A DNA stretch of 18,390 bases from Archangium sp. GTDB lineage: Bacteria > Myxococcota > Myxococcia > Myxococcales > Myxococcaceae. Below the pieces are notes generated by a model, which was not told the DNA's origin, did no database searches, and saw only the letters and a list, made by a program, of their open reading frames with translations. Shown in pieces: positions 1 to 7,247 of the stretch. The DNA is taken from the NCBI GenBank assembly GCA_016793585.1, contig JAEUJR010000377.1:1-18390 (forward strand). The letters run 5' to 3'. A program made the position numbers and the translations under genes. Numbering within the stretch: the first letter of the stretch is position 1; each line of letters begins with the position of its first letter.

Positions 1-1
1 G

Positions 2-724
<723 letters not shown>

Positions 725-727
725 CGA

Positions 728-1360
728 ATGGACTCGCGCCTGCTCCAGCTCGCTGACTCCGCGTTCCCTTCGGGCTCGTTCGCGCACTCGGCGGGCTTCG
801 AGGCACTGCGGCAGCTGGGGCTGCTCAAGGGTGAAGACGCGCTGGTGCTGCGGCTGCGTGAGCTCGTGTGGAGTACGGCGTCGAGCGCGCTGCCGTTTCT
901 GAACGACGCGTTCGGGCGCTCGGCGGTCGAAGCCGACGCGGCGTGCGACGTCTTTCTCTCGAGCCAGGTCGCGAATCGCGCGAGCCGGGCGCAGGGGCAG
1001 GCGTTTCTGCTCGCGGCCGAAGCGACGTTCGCGAACGAGGCGCTGCGTGGCGCGTTGCCGTTCGGTCACGTCGCGGTGGCGACAGGCCACACGCTGAAGG
1101 TCGAGCACTTCACGCTGGCCGATGCGCGGCGGCTGTTTCTCTTTGGCGTGACGCGCGCGGCGACGTCGGCGGTCGTTCGGCTCGGTGGCGCGGGGCCACT
1201 TCGCGCGCAGCGCCTGTTGCTCGAGCTGCACCCGGTGATGGACGAGGCGTTGAACGAGACGAAGGACTTCACCGCGAGCGACGCGACGAGCACCGCGCCG
1301 CTGCTCGACGTCACGCAGTCGGCGCACGACCGGCTGTACTCGCGCCTGTTTCAATCTTGA
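728..1360 (+). CDS. ureF: Urease accessory protein UreF
   Basis: UreF (210 residues) is the all-helical chaperone that, with UreD/UreH and UreG, delivers nickel to apo-urease and gates GTP-dependent activation. The N-terminal signature is visible: [21 protein letters not shown] at residues 5-25 matches the usual opening of the family, with the conserved P-x-G-x-F-x-H-S-x-G-x-E pattern (Ser replacing the first Gly). The central and C-terminal helices, including the [15 protein letters not shown] block, also fit. The length is slightly below the usual 220-230 residues. The ATG at 728 lies 3 bases after the ureC stop and starts the protein just where the homology begins; no strong ribosome binding site is seen, which fits translational coupling. 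UreD and UreE are not encoded in this window. Confidence 0.95.
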   Translation: MDSRLLQLADSAFPSGSFAHSAGFEALRQLGLLKGEDALVLRLRELVWSTASSALPFLNDAFGRSAVEADAACDVFLSSQVANRASRAQGQAFLLAAEATFANEALRGALPFGHVAVATGHTLKVEHFTLADARRLFLFGVTRAATSAVVRLGGAGPLRAQRLLLELHPVMDEALNETKDFTASDATSTAPLLDVTQSAHDRLYSRLFQS

Positions 1361-1366
1361 GAGGAG
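1361..1366 (+). promoter_or_regulatory. Ribosome binding site of ureG
   Basis: GAGGAG immediately follows the ureF stop codon and lies 5 bases before the ATG at 1372. It fixes the ureG start at that ATG, even though the same frame stays open far upstream through ureF. Confidence 0.8.
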
Positions 1367-1371
1367 TTTCC

Positions 1372-2133
1372 ATGAGCCACGACCACGACGGACTCGGCCC
1401 GCACTCGCACGATGGTGAACACGGTCACACCCACGAGCACTGGCTGCACCCGGGGCTCTTCCACGAGCGCGACGCTCCGCTGAACCGCGACTACACGAAG
1501 CGCGCGTTCACGGTCGGCATCGGCGGGCCAGTCGGGAGCGGGAAGACGGCGCTCATGCTCGCGCTGTGTCGGGCGCTGCGAGACGACGTGTCGCTCGGCG
1601 CCGTCACCAATGACATCTTCACGAAGGAGGACGCCGAGTTCCTCATGCGCAACCAGGCGCTGCCGAACGAGCGCATTCGCGCGGTCGAGACCGGTGGCTG
1701 CCCGCACGCGGCGATTCGCGAAGACATCACGCCGAACCTGCTCGCGCTCGAAGACCTGATGCGAGCGGTGAAGCCCGAGCTGCTGCTCGTCGAGTCGGGC
1801 GGCGACAACCTGGCCGCGCAGTACAGCCGCGAGCTCGTCGACTACACCGTCTACGTCATCGACGTGGCGGGCGGAGACAAGGTGCCGCGCAAAGGCGGCC
1901 CCGGCATCACCCAGTCAGACCTGCTCGTCATCAACAAGACCGACCTCGCGCCGCTCGTGGGTGCGAACCTCGAGGTGATGGCGCGCGACGCGAAGAAGAT
2001 GCGTGGTGATGGGCCGACCGTGTTCGCGCAGGTGACGAAGGGCGTCGGCGTCGACGACATCTGCCGGCAGATCATCGGTGCGTGGCGAGAAGCGGTCACG
2101 CGCGCGGCGAAGCAGCTGAACGCGGGCGCCTGA
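1372..2133 (+). CDS. ureG: Urease accessory GTPase UreG with His-rich N-terminus
   Basis: UreG (253 residues) is the SIMIBI-class GTPase whose GTP hydrolysis drives nickel insertion into urease. Visible motifs are the P-loop GPVGSGKT (52-59), the nickel-binding C-P-H motif in ETGGCPH (C110, H112), ESGGDNL (141-147), the conserved block [17 protein letters not shown], and the guanine-specificity motif NKTD (188-191). Typical bacterial UreG is about 205 residues; the surplus here is a 45-residue N-terminal extension with ten histidines in the first 31 residues, in H-x-H spacing. Such a segment could bind or store Ni or Zn, a job often done by the His-rich tail of UreE, which is not found next to these genes. 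The start is set by the GAGGAG sequence just upstream. It is the last gene of the urease operon here and converges on the next gene. Confidence 0.97.
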   Translation: MSHDHDGLGPHSHDGEHGHTHEHWLHPGLFHERDAPLNRDYTKRAFTVGIGGPVGSGKTALMLALCRALRDDVSLGAVTNDIFTKEDAEFLMRNQALPNERIRAVETGGCPHAAIREDITPNLLALEDLMRAVKPELLLVESGGDNLAAQYSRELVDYTVYVIDVAGGDKVPRKGGPGITQSDLLVINKTDLAPLVGANLEVMARDAKKMRGDGPTVFAQVTKGVGVDDICRQIIGAWREAVTRAAKQLNAGA

Positions 2134-2149
2134 CCCTCGCGCCGCACGC

Positions 2150-3022
2150 TCAACGCACGGAGCCGAGCAGCTCGCGCACGGCCGCCGCCATCTCGGGGCC
2201 CTTCTCGACGAGCCCGGCGTGGCCTGCTTGATCGATCGACACGAACTTCGCGTTCGGCAACCCGCGTCGCATCGCCTCGAGCTGCGCGACTGGCATGAGC
2301 AGGTCTTGCGCGGCAGCCACGATGAGCGTGGGCACCGACACGCTCGGCAAGACGTCCGAGCCCTTCGCGCCCAGCAACCCGCGCAGCGTCTTCCAGTACG
2401 CGAGTGGATCCATCGCGGCCACGCCGGCCAGGAACTCGTCGATGTCGTGCCGTGAAGCCCCCGGCTGAAGCACACCTGCCATTCGCGCGAGCGGGTACGG
2501 AAGGCTCGAGCGCAGGAACAGCTTCACGAATGGCGCCGCGAGCGGCACGACGGGCGTGCTGAGCGCGACCGCTGCACGAAGCGCCGCGAGACTTCCGGGA
2601 GCGCGAAAGAGCCCGGTGCCCGTGCCCGGCGCGTCGGGAGCCCCCGCAATCAGCGCCATCGCCCGAACGAGCTCAGGCCGGTTTCGGTACAGCTCGAGCA
2701 ACACCGCGACGCCCATCGAGAACGCGACGTGCACGGGTGGCTGGCCTCCGCGCTTCATCACCCGGTGCGTCACCCGCGCGAGGTCATCGGCGAGCGTGGT
2801 GAGTCGATAGTCGCCCGAGGCCGCGACCGGCGTCTGCCCGTGCCCGCGGTAGTCCCAGTGAATGACGGTGTGGTCGGTCTTCAGGTCGGCGATGAGGAAG
2901 CGCCAGAAGTTCGCGGTGGTGCCGATGCCGTTGGTGAGCAGCACTGTCGGGCCTGCCGACTCCGAGTGGAGGTGAATCGAGATGGGCGTTCCATCAGCTG
3001 CCAACACGACGTCGCTGCGCAT
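2150..3022 (-). CDS. Alpha/beta hydrolase
   Basis: This is a 290-residue alpha/beta-hydrolase fold protein, probably cytoplasmic since no signal peptide is seen. The order of motifs is typical: oxyanion region NGIGTTANFW (31-40), WDYRGHG (56-62), the nucleophile elbow A-F-S-M-G with Ser102, Asp240 in AAAQD, and His268 in QAGHAG. The first glycine of the usual G-x-S-x-G is Ala, which small-residue variants of this family tolerate. The substrate cannot be told; esterase, lactonase or C-C hydrolase roles are all possible. The ATG at 3022 was chosen because homology-like sequence begins at once; the frame stays open farther upstream, but that part looks non-coding and overlaps the divergent cupin gene. 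It ends 16 bases from ureG in convergent orientation. Confidence 0.88.
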   Translation of the reverse strand: MRSDVVLAADGTPISIHLHSESAGPTVLLTNGIGTTANFWRFLIADLKTDHTVIHWDYRGHGQTPVAASGDYRLTTLADDLARVTHRVMKRGGQPPVHVAFSMGVAVLLELYRNRPELVRAMALIAGAPDAPGTGTGLFRAPGSLAALRAAVALSTPVVPLAAPFVKLFLRSSLPYPLARMAGVLQPGASRHDIDEFLAGVAAMDPLAYWKTLRGLLGAKGSDVLPSVSVPTLIVAAAQDLLMPVAQLEAMRRGLPNAKFVSIDQAGHAGLVEKGPEMAAAVRELLGSVR

Positions 3023-3077
3023 GGTGCGGGGAGTTTGGCCCAAAACGGGTGAGCGGTTCGTGCACCTCATTGAGCGG

Positions 3078-3099
3078 CGATGCATCGACGCCCGATGCA
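3078..3099. repeat. Palindromic element between the hydrolase and cupin genes
   Basis: A 10-base perfect palindrome CGATGCATCG (3078-3087) is followed by a second copy of CGATGCA (3093-3099). TGCATCG (3081-3087) and CGATGCA (3093-3099) form a perfect 7-base inverted repeat around a 5-base spacer. The element lies in the 87-base gap between divergent genes, about 10 bases before the preferred cupin start. It could be an operator for a local regulator or a small hairpin. If the cupin really started at the ATG at 3080 it would be coding sequence. Confidence 0.4.
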
Positions 3100-3109
3100 C
3101 ACTCGTTTC

Positions 3110-3580
3110 ATGACCACGAGACCCATTGCCGTCGTCGCGAGCGACGTTGCTCCGCGTGTGAAGAAGTCCGTCTACCCACCCATGTTTGCCGCGCGCATGG
3201 AGGGCCGTGAGAAGCGGGTGCTCGGCGAGTTGTTCGGGCTCACGCACTTCGGAGTGAACCTGACGACGCTCGCGCCTGGTGCACAGTCGGCGTTGCTCCA
3301 TGCGCACTCGAGCCAGCAGGAGTTTCTCTATGTGCTCGAAGGCACGCCGACGCTGGTGACGGGCTCGGGAGAACACGTGCTCTCGGCGGGCATGTGTGTC
3401 GGCTTCACGCCCGAGACCGGCGCGCATCAGGTGGTGAACCGCTCTGCTGCGAAGGTCGTCTACCTCGAGGTTGGAGACCGCTCGGCGGGTGACACGGTCG
3501 AATACCCGAACGACGATCTCGCCGCGACGTTCGTCGACGGCGCGTGGCGCTTCACGCACAAAGACGGCACGCCCTGGTGA
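3110..3580 (+). CDS. Small single-domain cupin protein
   Basis: A 156-residue protein with one conserved beta-barrel cupin domain. Cupin motif 1 is clear: G57 followed by H64-x-H66, then E71 and G78; motif 2 is G94 ... P101 ... G104, H106, N110. H64, H66, E71 and H106 are therefore candidate metal ligands. The block FGVNLTTLAPGAQSA before motif 1 and the ending FTHKDGTPW are characteristic of a widespread uncharacterised cupin group; the enzyme activity, if any, is unknown. The start at 3110 is preferred because the family-like sequence begins there, but in-frame ATGs at 3080 and 3095 exist and none has a strong ribosome binding site. It is divergent from the hydrolase gene, with a palindromic element in between. 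Confidence 0.88.
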   Translation: MTTRPIAVVASDVAPRVKKSVYPPMFAARMEGREKRVLGELFGLTHFGVNLTTLAPGAQSALLHAHSSQQEFLYVLEGTPTLVTGSGEHVLSAGMCVGFTPETGAHQVVNRSAAKVVYLEVGDRSAGDTVEYPNDDLAATFVDGAWRFTHKDGTPW

Positions 3581-3651
3581 GCTTGCATGGGCCCATCCCA
3601 CCCGTTCACCTCGAAGGGGAAACACGCCGCGACTTCCGCTACGAGGGCGGC

Positions 3652-4161
3652 ATGCGTTCGTTCTCGCTGGTGCTGGCCCTGACGCTCTGTGCGTGCCCGA
3701 AGAAGGAAGTGGCGCCCGTCGCGCAGCCTCCGCCGCCCGCTCCGGTCGACGACTGTACGTTCGAGACGAAGCTGGTGCCCGGCGTTCCCGGCAGCCCCGG
3801 CCACCTCATCGCCTCGGAGCGCAACCCCAACGGCGCCAGCGAGCTCGCGACGCACATGCGCATGATGGTGGACGACGTGCGCGACGCGAAGGCGAAGGTG
3901 CTCGCCGGGCAGCCGGTGCCAACGCTGTTCGCGAAGCACAAGCGAATTCGGTGCACGTGGCCGACGGCTCCGAGCGACCGCAACGAGGCATTCGATTCGA
4001 TGGCGCAGAACTATCTGGCTCAGGTGAAGGCGCTCGACGCGAAGCCGGCGGACATGAAGACCGCGTACGCGAACGTCGTCGGTGCCTGCCGCAGCTGTCA
4101 CGAAGCGACGTGTGATGGGCCCATCGCCGTCATCGACGGGCTCGCGCTCGACGCGAAGTGA
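3652..4161 (+). CDS. Lipoprotein with C-terminal haem motif, cytochrome c'-like
   Basis: A predicted 169-residue lipoprotein. The N-terminus is hydrophobic and ends in a lipobox, L-C-A-C, with Cys15 as the lipid-modified residue, followed by KK and a Pro-rich linker (21-32). The mature part is mostly helical by composition and ends with C-R-S-C-H (146-150), a covalent haem c attachment motif about 20 residues from the C-terminus. That placement is typical of class II cytochromes (cytochrome c' four-helix bundles). Further cysteines (35, 101, 154) may form disulfides. A role in electron transfer or gas/ligand binding at the membrane surface is inferred only. GAGGGCGG precedes the ATG at 3652. 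The next gene starts 7 bases after its stop, so the two are probably co-transcribed. Confidence 0.8.
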   Translation: MRSFSLVLALTLCACPKKEVAPVAQPPPPAPVDDCTFETKLVPGVPGSPGHLIASERNPNGASELATHMRMMVDDVRDAKAKVLAGQPVPTLFAKHKRIRCTWPTAPSDRNEAFDSMAQNYLAQVKALDAKPADMKTAYANVVGACRSCHEATCDGPIAVIDGLALDAK

Positions 4162-4168
4162 GCCACCG

Positions 4169-4726
4169 ATGATCGCCACCTGCCTCGTTGCAGTGCTCGT
4201 CTCCCAGCCCGCTCCCGGGCCAGCGCCTGCGATGCAGCCAGCGGCCGAGCCTGCTCCCGTGCTGGCGCCTGCCCCGCCGGTGGAGCCGGAGTTCCTCAAT
4301 GCCGATCAACGAACCGCGCTGGGCTTCGGCATCGGCGCCTCGGTCGTCGGCATCGGCGCAGGCCTGGGCTCGTGGTTCGACCGAGATGGAACCTTCGGGC
4401 GAATCAGCGCCATCACGGCGGGCACGCTGGGTACCGCGATGCTCGTCGGTGGCGTGGCGATGGTGATAGCGGCCGCGGTCATGCCGCGAGAGCCCCAGGC
4501 CAGCACGGTCTCGGGCGTCGTCGAAGAGGTGATCGGCGACGTGGGCCGCGCGATTGCCATCGGCGTCGTTGGCGTCATCGCGGCCAGCGTGGGGCTCGTC
4601 GGGGGCGCCATCATGTCGGCCCTCGTCTCGGCGCCGCCGGGAGCTCAGCGTGGCGTGCTTGGCGTCGCGGGCGGCGCGGCGATGCTCGTGACGTCGATCA
4701 CCCTCGTCACCATCGCGCTGCAGTGA
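4169..4726 (+). CDS. Small four-helix membrane protein, function unknown
   Basis: A 185-residue protein I do not recognise. It begins with a short hydrophobic stretch (1-12), possibly a signal sequence, then a Pro/Ala-rich linker (14-40). Four Gly/Ala/Val-rich hydrophobic segments follow at about 51-70, 82-106, 127-153 and 162-184, and the protein ends right after the last one. The only clearly charged loop is around residues 107-127. No catalytic or metal motif is visible. It starts 7 bases after the haem lipoprotein gene and probably forms a pair with it; it may anchor or partner that protein. A 92-base gap separates it from the czcC homologue, with no clear terminator, so read-through into the efflux operon is possible. 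Confidence 0.72.
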   Translation: MIATCLVAVLVSQPAPGPAPAMQPAAEPAPVLAPAPPVEPEFLNADQRTALGFGIGASVVGIGAGLGSWFDRDGTFGRISAITAGTLGTAMLVGGVAMVIAAAVMPREPQASTVSGVVEEVIGDVGRAIAIGVVGVIAASVGLVGGAIMSALVSAPPGAQRGVLGVAGGAAMLVTSITLVTIALQ

Positions 4727-4818
4727 TGCCACGCGCGCATCGCGCCACCTGCTGAGAAGCGTCGACGCGAACTGCCAGACCCGCTCGCGGGCCTCGCGTC
4801 ACCCCGAACCTCTGCCCC

Positions 4819-6141
4819 ATGCTGCCCCGAGCTGGCACGGCGGTCGCACTGCGCGCCGTCGCCATGGTGTGGCTCACTGCTGCCTTCGTCCTCGCCAGTA
4901 CACCGTCTCCACTCGATCTCTCCACCCTCACGCCCGGTGCGTCACTTTCACCCGGGGTGTGGCATTTTGCTCCGGATCTCCAGGAGCTCAGGGCGCGGGT
5001 GGTCGCGGCGCGCTCCGACGCCGATCGCGCGAAGCTGCTCCCGAACCCCTCGGCTGATCTCGCTGTCGGCACGATTCCCGTCGGGCCCCTCAATCCTCCC
5101 GATCTGAAAGACCCGCTGCTCAACGTGCCCAACGTCTCGGCGGGCGTCTCGGTGCTGCTCGAGCTGGGCAAGCGCAGCCCCCGGCAGCGCAGCACCAGCG
5201 AGACCGCGCGCGCGGTGAGCCTCGACGCCGTCGAGCAGCTTCGCCAACGGGTGCTGGCGCTCCAGTCGGCCATCGCCGACGTGGCGGTCGCCGAGGTGCG
5301 TGTCGCGACGTTGCAGGAGCTCGCCTCGGACGCCGAAGGGCTCGCCCAGCTGCAGCGCGCGCGGGCCGACAAAGGAGACTCCTCGTCGCTCGACGCCGAC
5401 CGCGCGCAGCTCGAGCAGGAAGCCACCCGTGCGCTGCTTGGTGACGCCATCGAGAGCGTGCAGTCTGCGCTGCGAAGCTGCACCTCGCTCGCCGGCGTTC
5501 AGTGCCTGCCGTTCGCCGACGCATCGAAGGCAGCCGCGTGGCTCGAGTCAGACGTCGCCACCGGCCCCGAGCTCAAGCGCCGCCCCGACGTGCGCTCCCT
5601 CGAAGCGTCTGCGCGTGCAGCCGAGGCCGCGCTCGAGCTCGCCCACAACCGCGCCGTGCCCGACCTCACGGTTCGCGCCGGCTACGTGCACGACCGCTTC
5701 GTCATCTCGGGCAACCAGCAGAACAGCCTCTTCGTCGGCGTCTCGGTGCCGATGCCCTTCTTCGACCACGGCCAGGCCGACGCGCGCGCCGCGACCGAAG
5801 CCCAGCGCGCCGCCGAGACCGCGAAGGAGCGCCTGCTGGCGACCGCGCCCGTGCTGCTGCAGCGCCTCGACGAAGAGGAGTCACACCTCGAAGCGAGACA
5901 CCGCCGCATTCACACGCAGGCGCTGCCGCTCGGCGCTTCTGTCGTGGAACGCCTGAACGCCGCCGTCACCCGCGGCGCGGCGCCGATTCAAGAGCTGCTG
6001 CTCGCCCGGCGCTCGTACGCCGAGCTGCGGCTGCTGGCCACCGAGCTTGACCGCACGGCCTATGGCCTGCGCCTCGAGAAGGCCCGCCTCACCGGCGCGC
6101 CCATCGAGCTTCCCGAGGAACTCTCCGATGCGAACGAGTGA
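4819..6141 (+). CDS. czcC: CzcC-like outer-membrane efflux protein (TolC superfamily)
   Basis: A 440-residue outer-membrane factor of the TolC/CzcC family, the exit duct of a tripartite metal pump. The N-terminal segment to about residue 27 is a signal peptide (hydrophobic, VLAS-type cleavage) without a lipobox Cys. Long Ala/Glu/Leu/Arg-rich helical stretches at roughly 125-215 and 275-425 form the two coiled-coil repeats of the fold. KLLPNPSADLAVG and FVGVSVPMPFFDHGQA are the kind of conserved strand and turn segments seen in CzcC/CusC proteins. The gene overlaps the adaptor gene by 14 bases and is first in the order C-B-A. ATG 4819 is preferred; ATG 4864 would give a shorter but still plausible signal peptide. 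No strong ribosome binding site is seen at either. Confidence 0.9.
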   Translation: MLPRAGTAVALRAVAMVWLTAAFVLASTPSPLDLSTLTPGASLSPGVWHFAPDLQELRARVVAARSDADRAKLLPNPSADLAVGTIPVGPLNPPDLKDPLLNVPNVSAGVSVLLELGKRSPRQRSTSETARAVSLDAVEQLRQRVLALQSAIADVAVAEVRVATLQELASDAEGLAQLQRARADKGDSSSLDADRAQLEQEATRALLGDAIESVQSALRSCTSLAGVQCLPFADASKAAAWLESDVATGPELKRRPDVRSLEASARAAEAALELAHNRAVPDLTVRAGYVHDRFVISGNQQNSLFVGVSVPMPFFDHGQADARAATEAQRAAETAKERLLATAPVLLQRLDEEESHLEARHRRIHTQALPLGASVVERLNAAVTRGAAPIQELLLARRSYAELRLLATELDRTAYGLRLEKARLTGAPIELPEELSDANE

Positions 6142-7243
6142 GCTGTTGCTGTTGGTGTCGATGCTGTTGGCCTGCACCGAGCCCGTGAAGCCGGTCGAGG
6201 CCAGCACGATCTCGTCGGACGGCAAGTCGGTGACGCTGACGGCCGACGCGCCGCAGTGGCGCTACATCGAACTCTCGACGGCGGAGCAACAGACGCCGCT
6301 CGCGGCCCTGCCCGTGCCCGGTCGCGTCGACCTCGACGAGAAGCGCACCTCGAGCGTGGGCGCGCCGCTCGCCGGCCGTGTGGAGTCGGTCGAGGTTCGC
6401 CTCGGCGCCCGCGTGAAGCAGGGTGACCGGCTCTTCTCGGTGCGCAGCGCCGCCTGGGCCGATCTCGATCGCGAGACCGAAGGCGCCCGGGCGCAGGTCG
6501 CCGTGCGGCAGCGCCTGCTCGAGCGCGCGAGAGAACTCTTCGAGCTCAAGGCGTCGGCTCAGAAAGACATGCTGGCCGCCGAGGCCGAGCTGCACGAGGC
6601 CGAGCTCACGCTCAAGGCAGCCGAAGCCAAGCAGCGAAGCCTGCAGGTCCAGTCGGCTGGCGACAACCTCTTCTGGGTGCGCGCGCCGCGCTCGGGCACC
6701 GTCGTCGAGCTCGACGTCTACACCGGCCAGGAGGTGACGCCCGATCGCGACAAGCCCCTCATGCGCCTCTCTGACCTCGAAGAGGTGCTCGTCATCGCCG
6801 ACCTGCCCGAAGGTGACGTCGTCGAGCTGTCGGTGGGCGAGCAGGTGAGCGTGCTGCTGCAGGGCGGCACGCTCAAACGTGAAGGCACCATCGAGTACAT
6901 CAGCGAGGTCGTCGACCCACGGCGCCGCACCGTCGAAGTGCGCGTGCGCGCGAAGAACGCCGACCGCGTGCTGCGCCCCAACGCCTTCGTCGAAGTCATC
7001 GCCGAGCCCGACTCGACGCTGCGGGTGGTGACGGTGCCCGACGCGGCCATCGTCACCCAGGGCAAGCAGAGCATTCTCTTCGTCGCTCGTGATGGTGGCC
7101 GCCTCGAGCCGCTGCCCGTCGTCGTCGGCCGCCGCAACGGCGGAAGAACCGAGGTGCGCCGAGGCCTCGAGCCGGGCGCGAAGTTCGTCTCGCGCGGGGC
7201 GTTGTTGCTGCTCAACCAGGTCGAGCTGTCACGGGAGCGGTGA
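6128..7243 (+). CDS. czcB: CzcB-like periplasmic adaptor lipoprotein of an RND metal efflux pump
   Basis: A 371-residue membrane-fusion protein linking the RND pump to the outer-membrane channel. The N-terminus is a lipoprotein signal ending in L-L-A-C with Cys16. Domains in order: barrel-sandwich halves at about 77-107 and 181-214 (APLAGRVESVEV, RAPRSGTVVELDV), an alpha-helical coiled-coil hairpin at 109-173, a beta-barrel at about 215-290 and a membrane-proximal domain to the end. No His-rich or Met-rich metal-binding extension is present, unlike some CzcB and CusB proteins. The ATG at 6128 lies inside the end of czcC (14-base overlap), indicating translational coupling; the frame is open upstream, but that part is out-of-frame czcC sequence. 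Confidence 0.92.
   Translation: MRTSELLLLVSMLLACTEPVKPVEASTISSDGKSVTLTADAPQWRYIELSTAEQQTPLAALPVPGRVDLDEKRTSSVGAPLAGRVESVEVRLGARVKQGDRLFSVRSAAWADLDRETEGARAQVAVRQRLLERARELFELKASAQKDMLAAEAELHEAELTLKAAEAKQRSLQVQSAGDNLFWVRAPRSGTVVELDVYTGQEVTPDRDKPLMRLSDLEEVLVIADLPEGDVVELSVGEQVSVLLQGGTLKREGTIEYISEVVDPRRRTVEVRVRAKNADRVLRPNAFVEVIAEPDSTLRVVTVPDAAIVTQGKQSILFVARDGGRLEPLPVVVGRRNGGRTEVRRGLEPGAKFVSRGALLLLNQVELSRER
7233..7237 (+). promoter_or_regulatory. Ribosome binding site of the RND pump gene
   Basis: GGGAG lies 10 bases before a GTG codon at 7248 and within the end of czcB. It supports the GTG start, which places the first transmembrane helix at the usual distance from the N-terminus. Confidence 0.5.
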
Positions 7244-7247
7244 CGCC

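Noticed and set aside
868..1371. In-frame upstream extension of ureG through the ureF gene
   Set aside because: The extension is out-of-frame ureF sequence, very Arg-rich, and a clear GAGGAG site marks the ATG at 1372.
2125..2143. GGCGC/GCGCC inverted repeat around the end of ureG
   Set aside because: A 5-base GC stem with a 9-base loop and no T run is common by chance in DNA of this composition.
3023..3625. In-frame upstream extension of the hydrolase gene on the minus strand, which would make it 491 residues
   Set aside because: It would run antisense through most of the cupin gene, and the translation lacks protein-like pattern until the Met at 3022.
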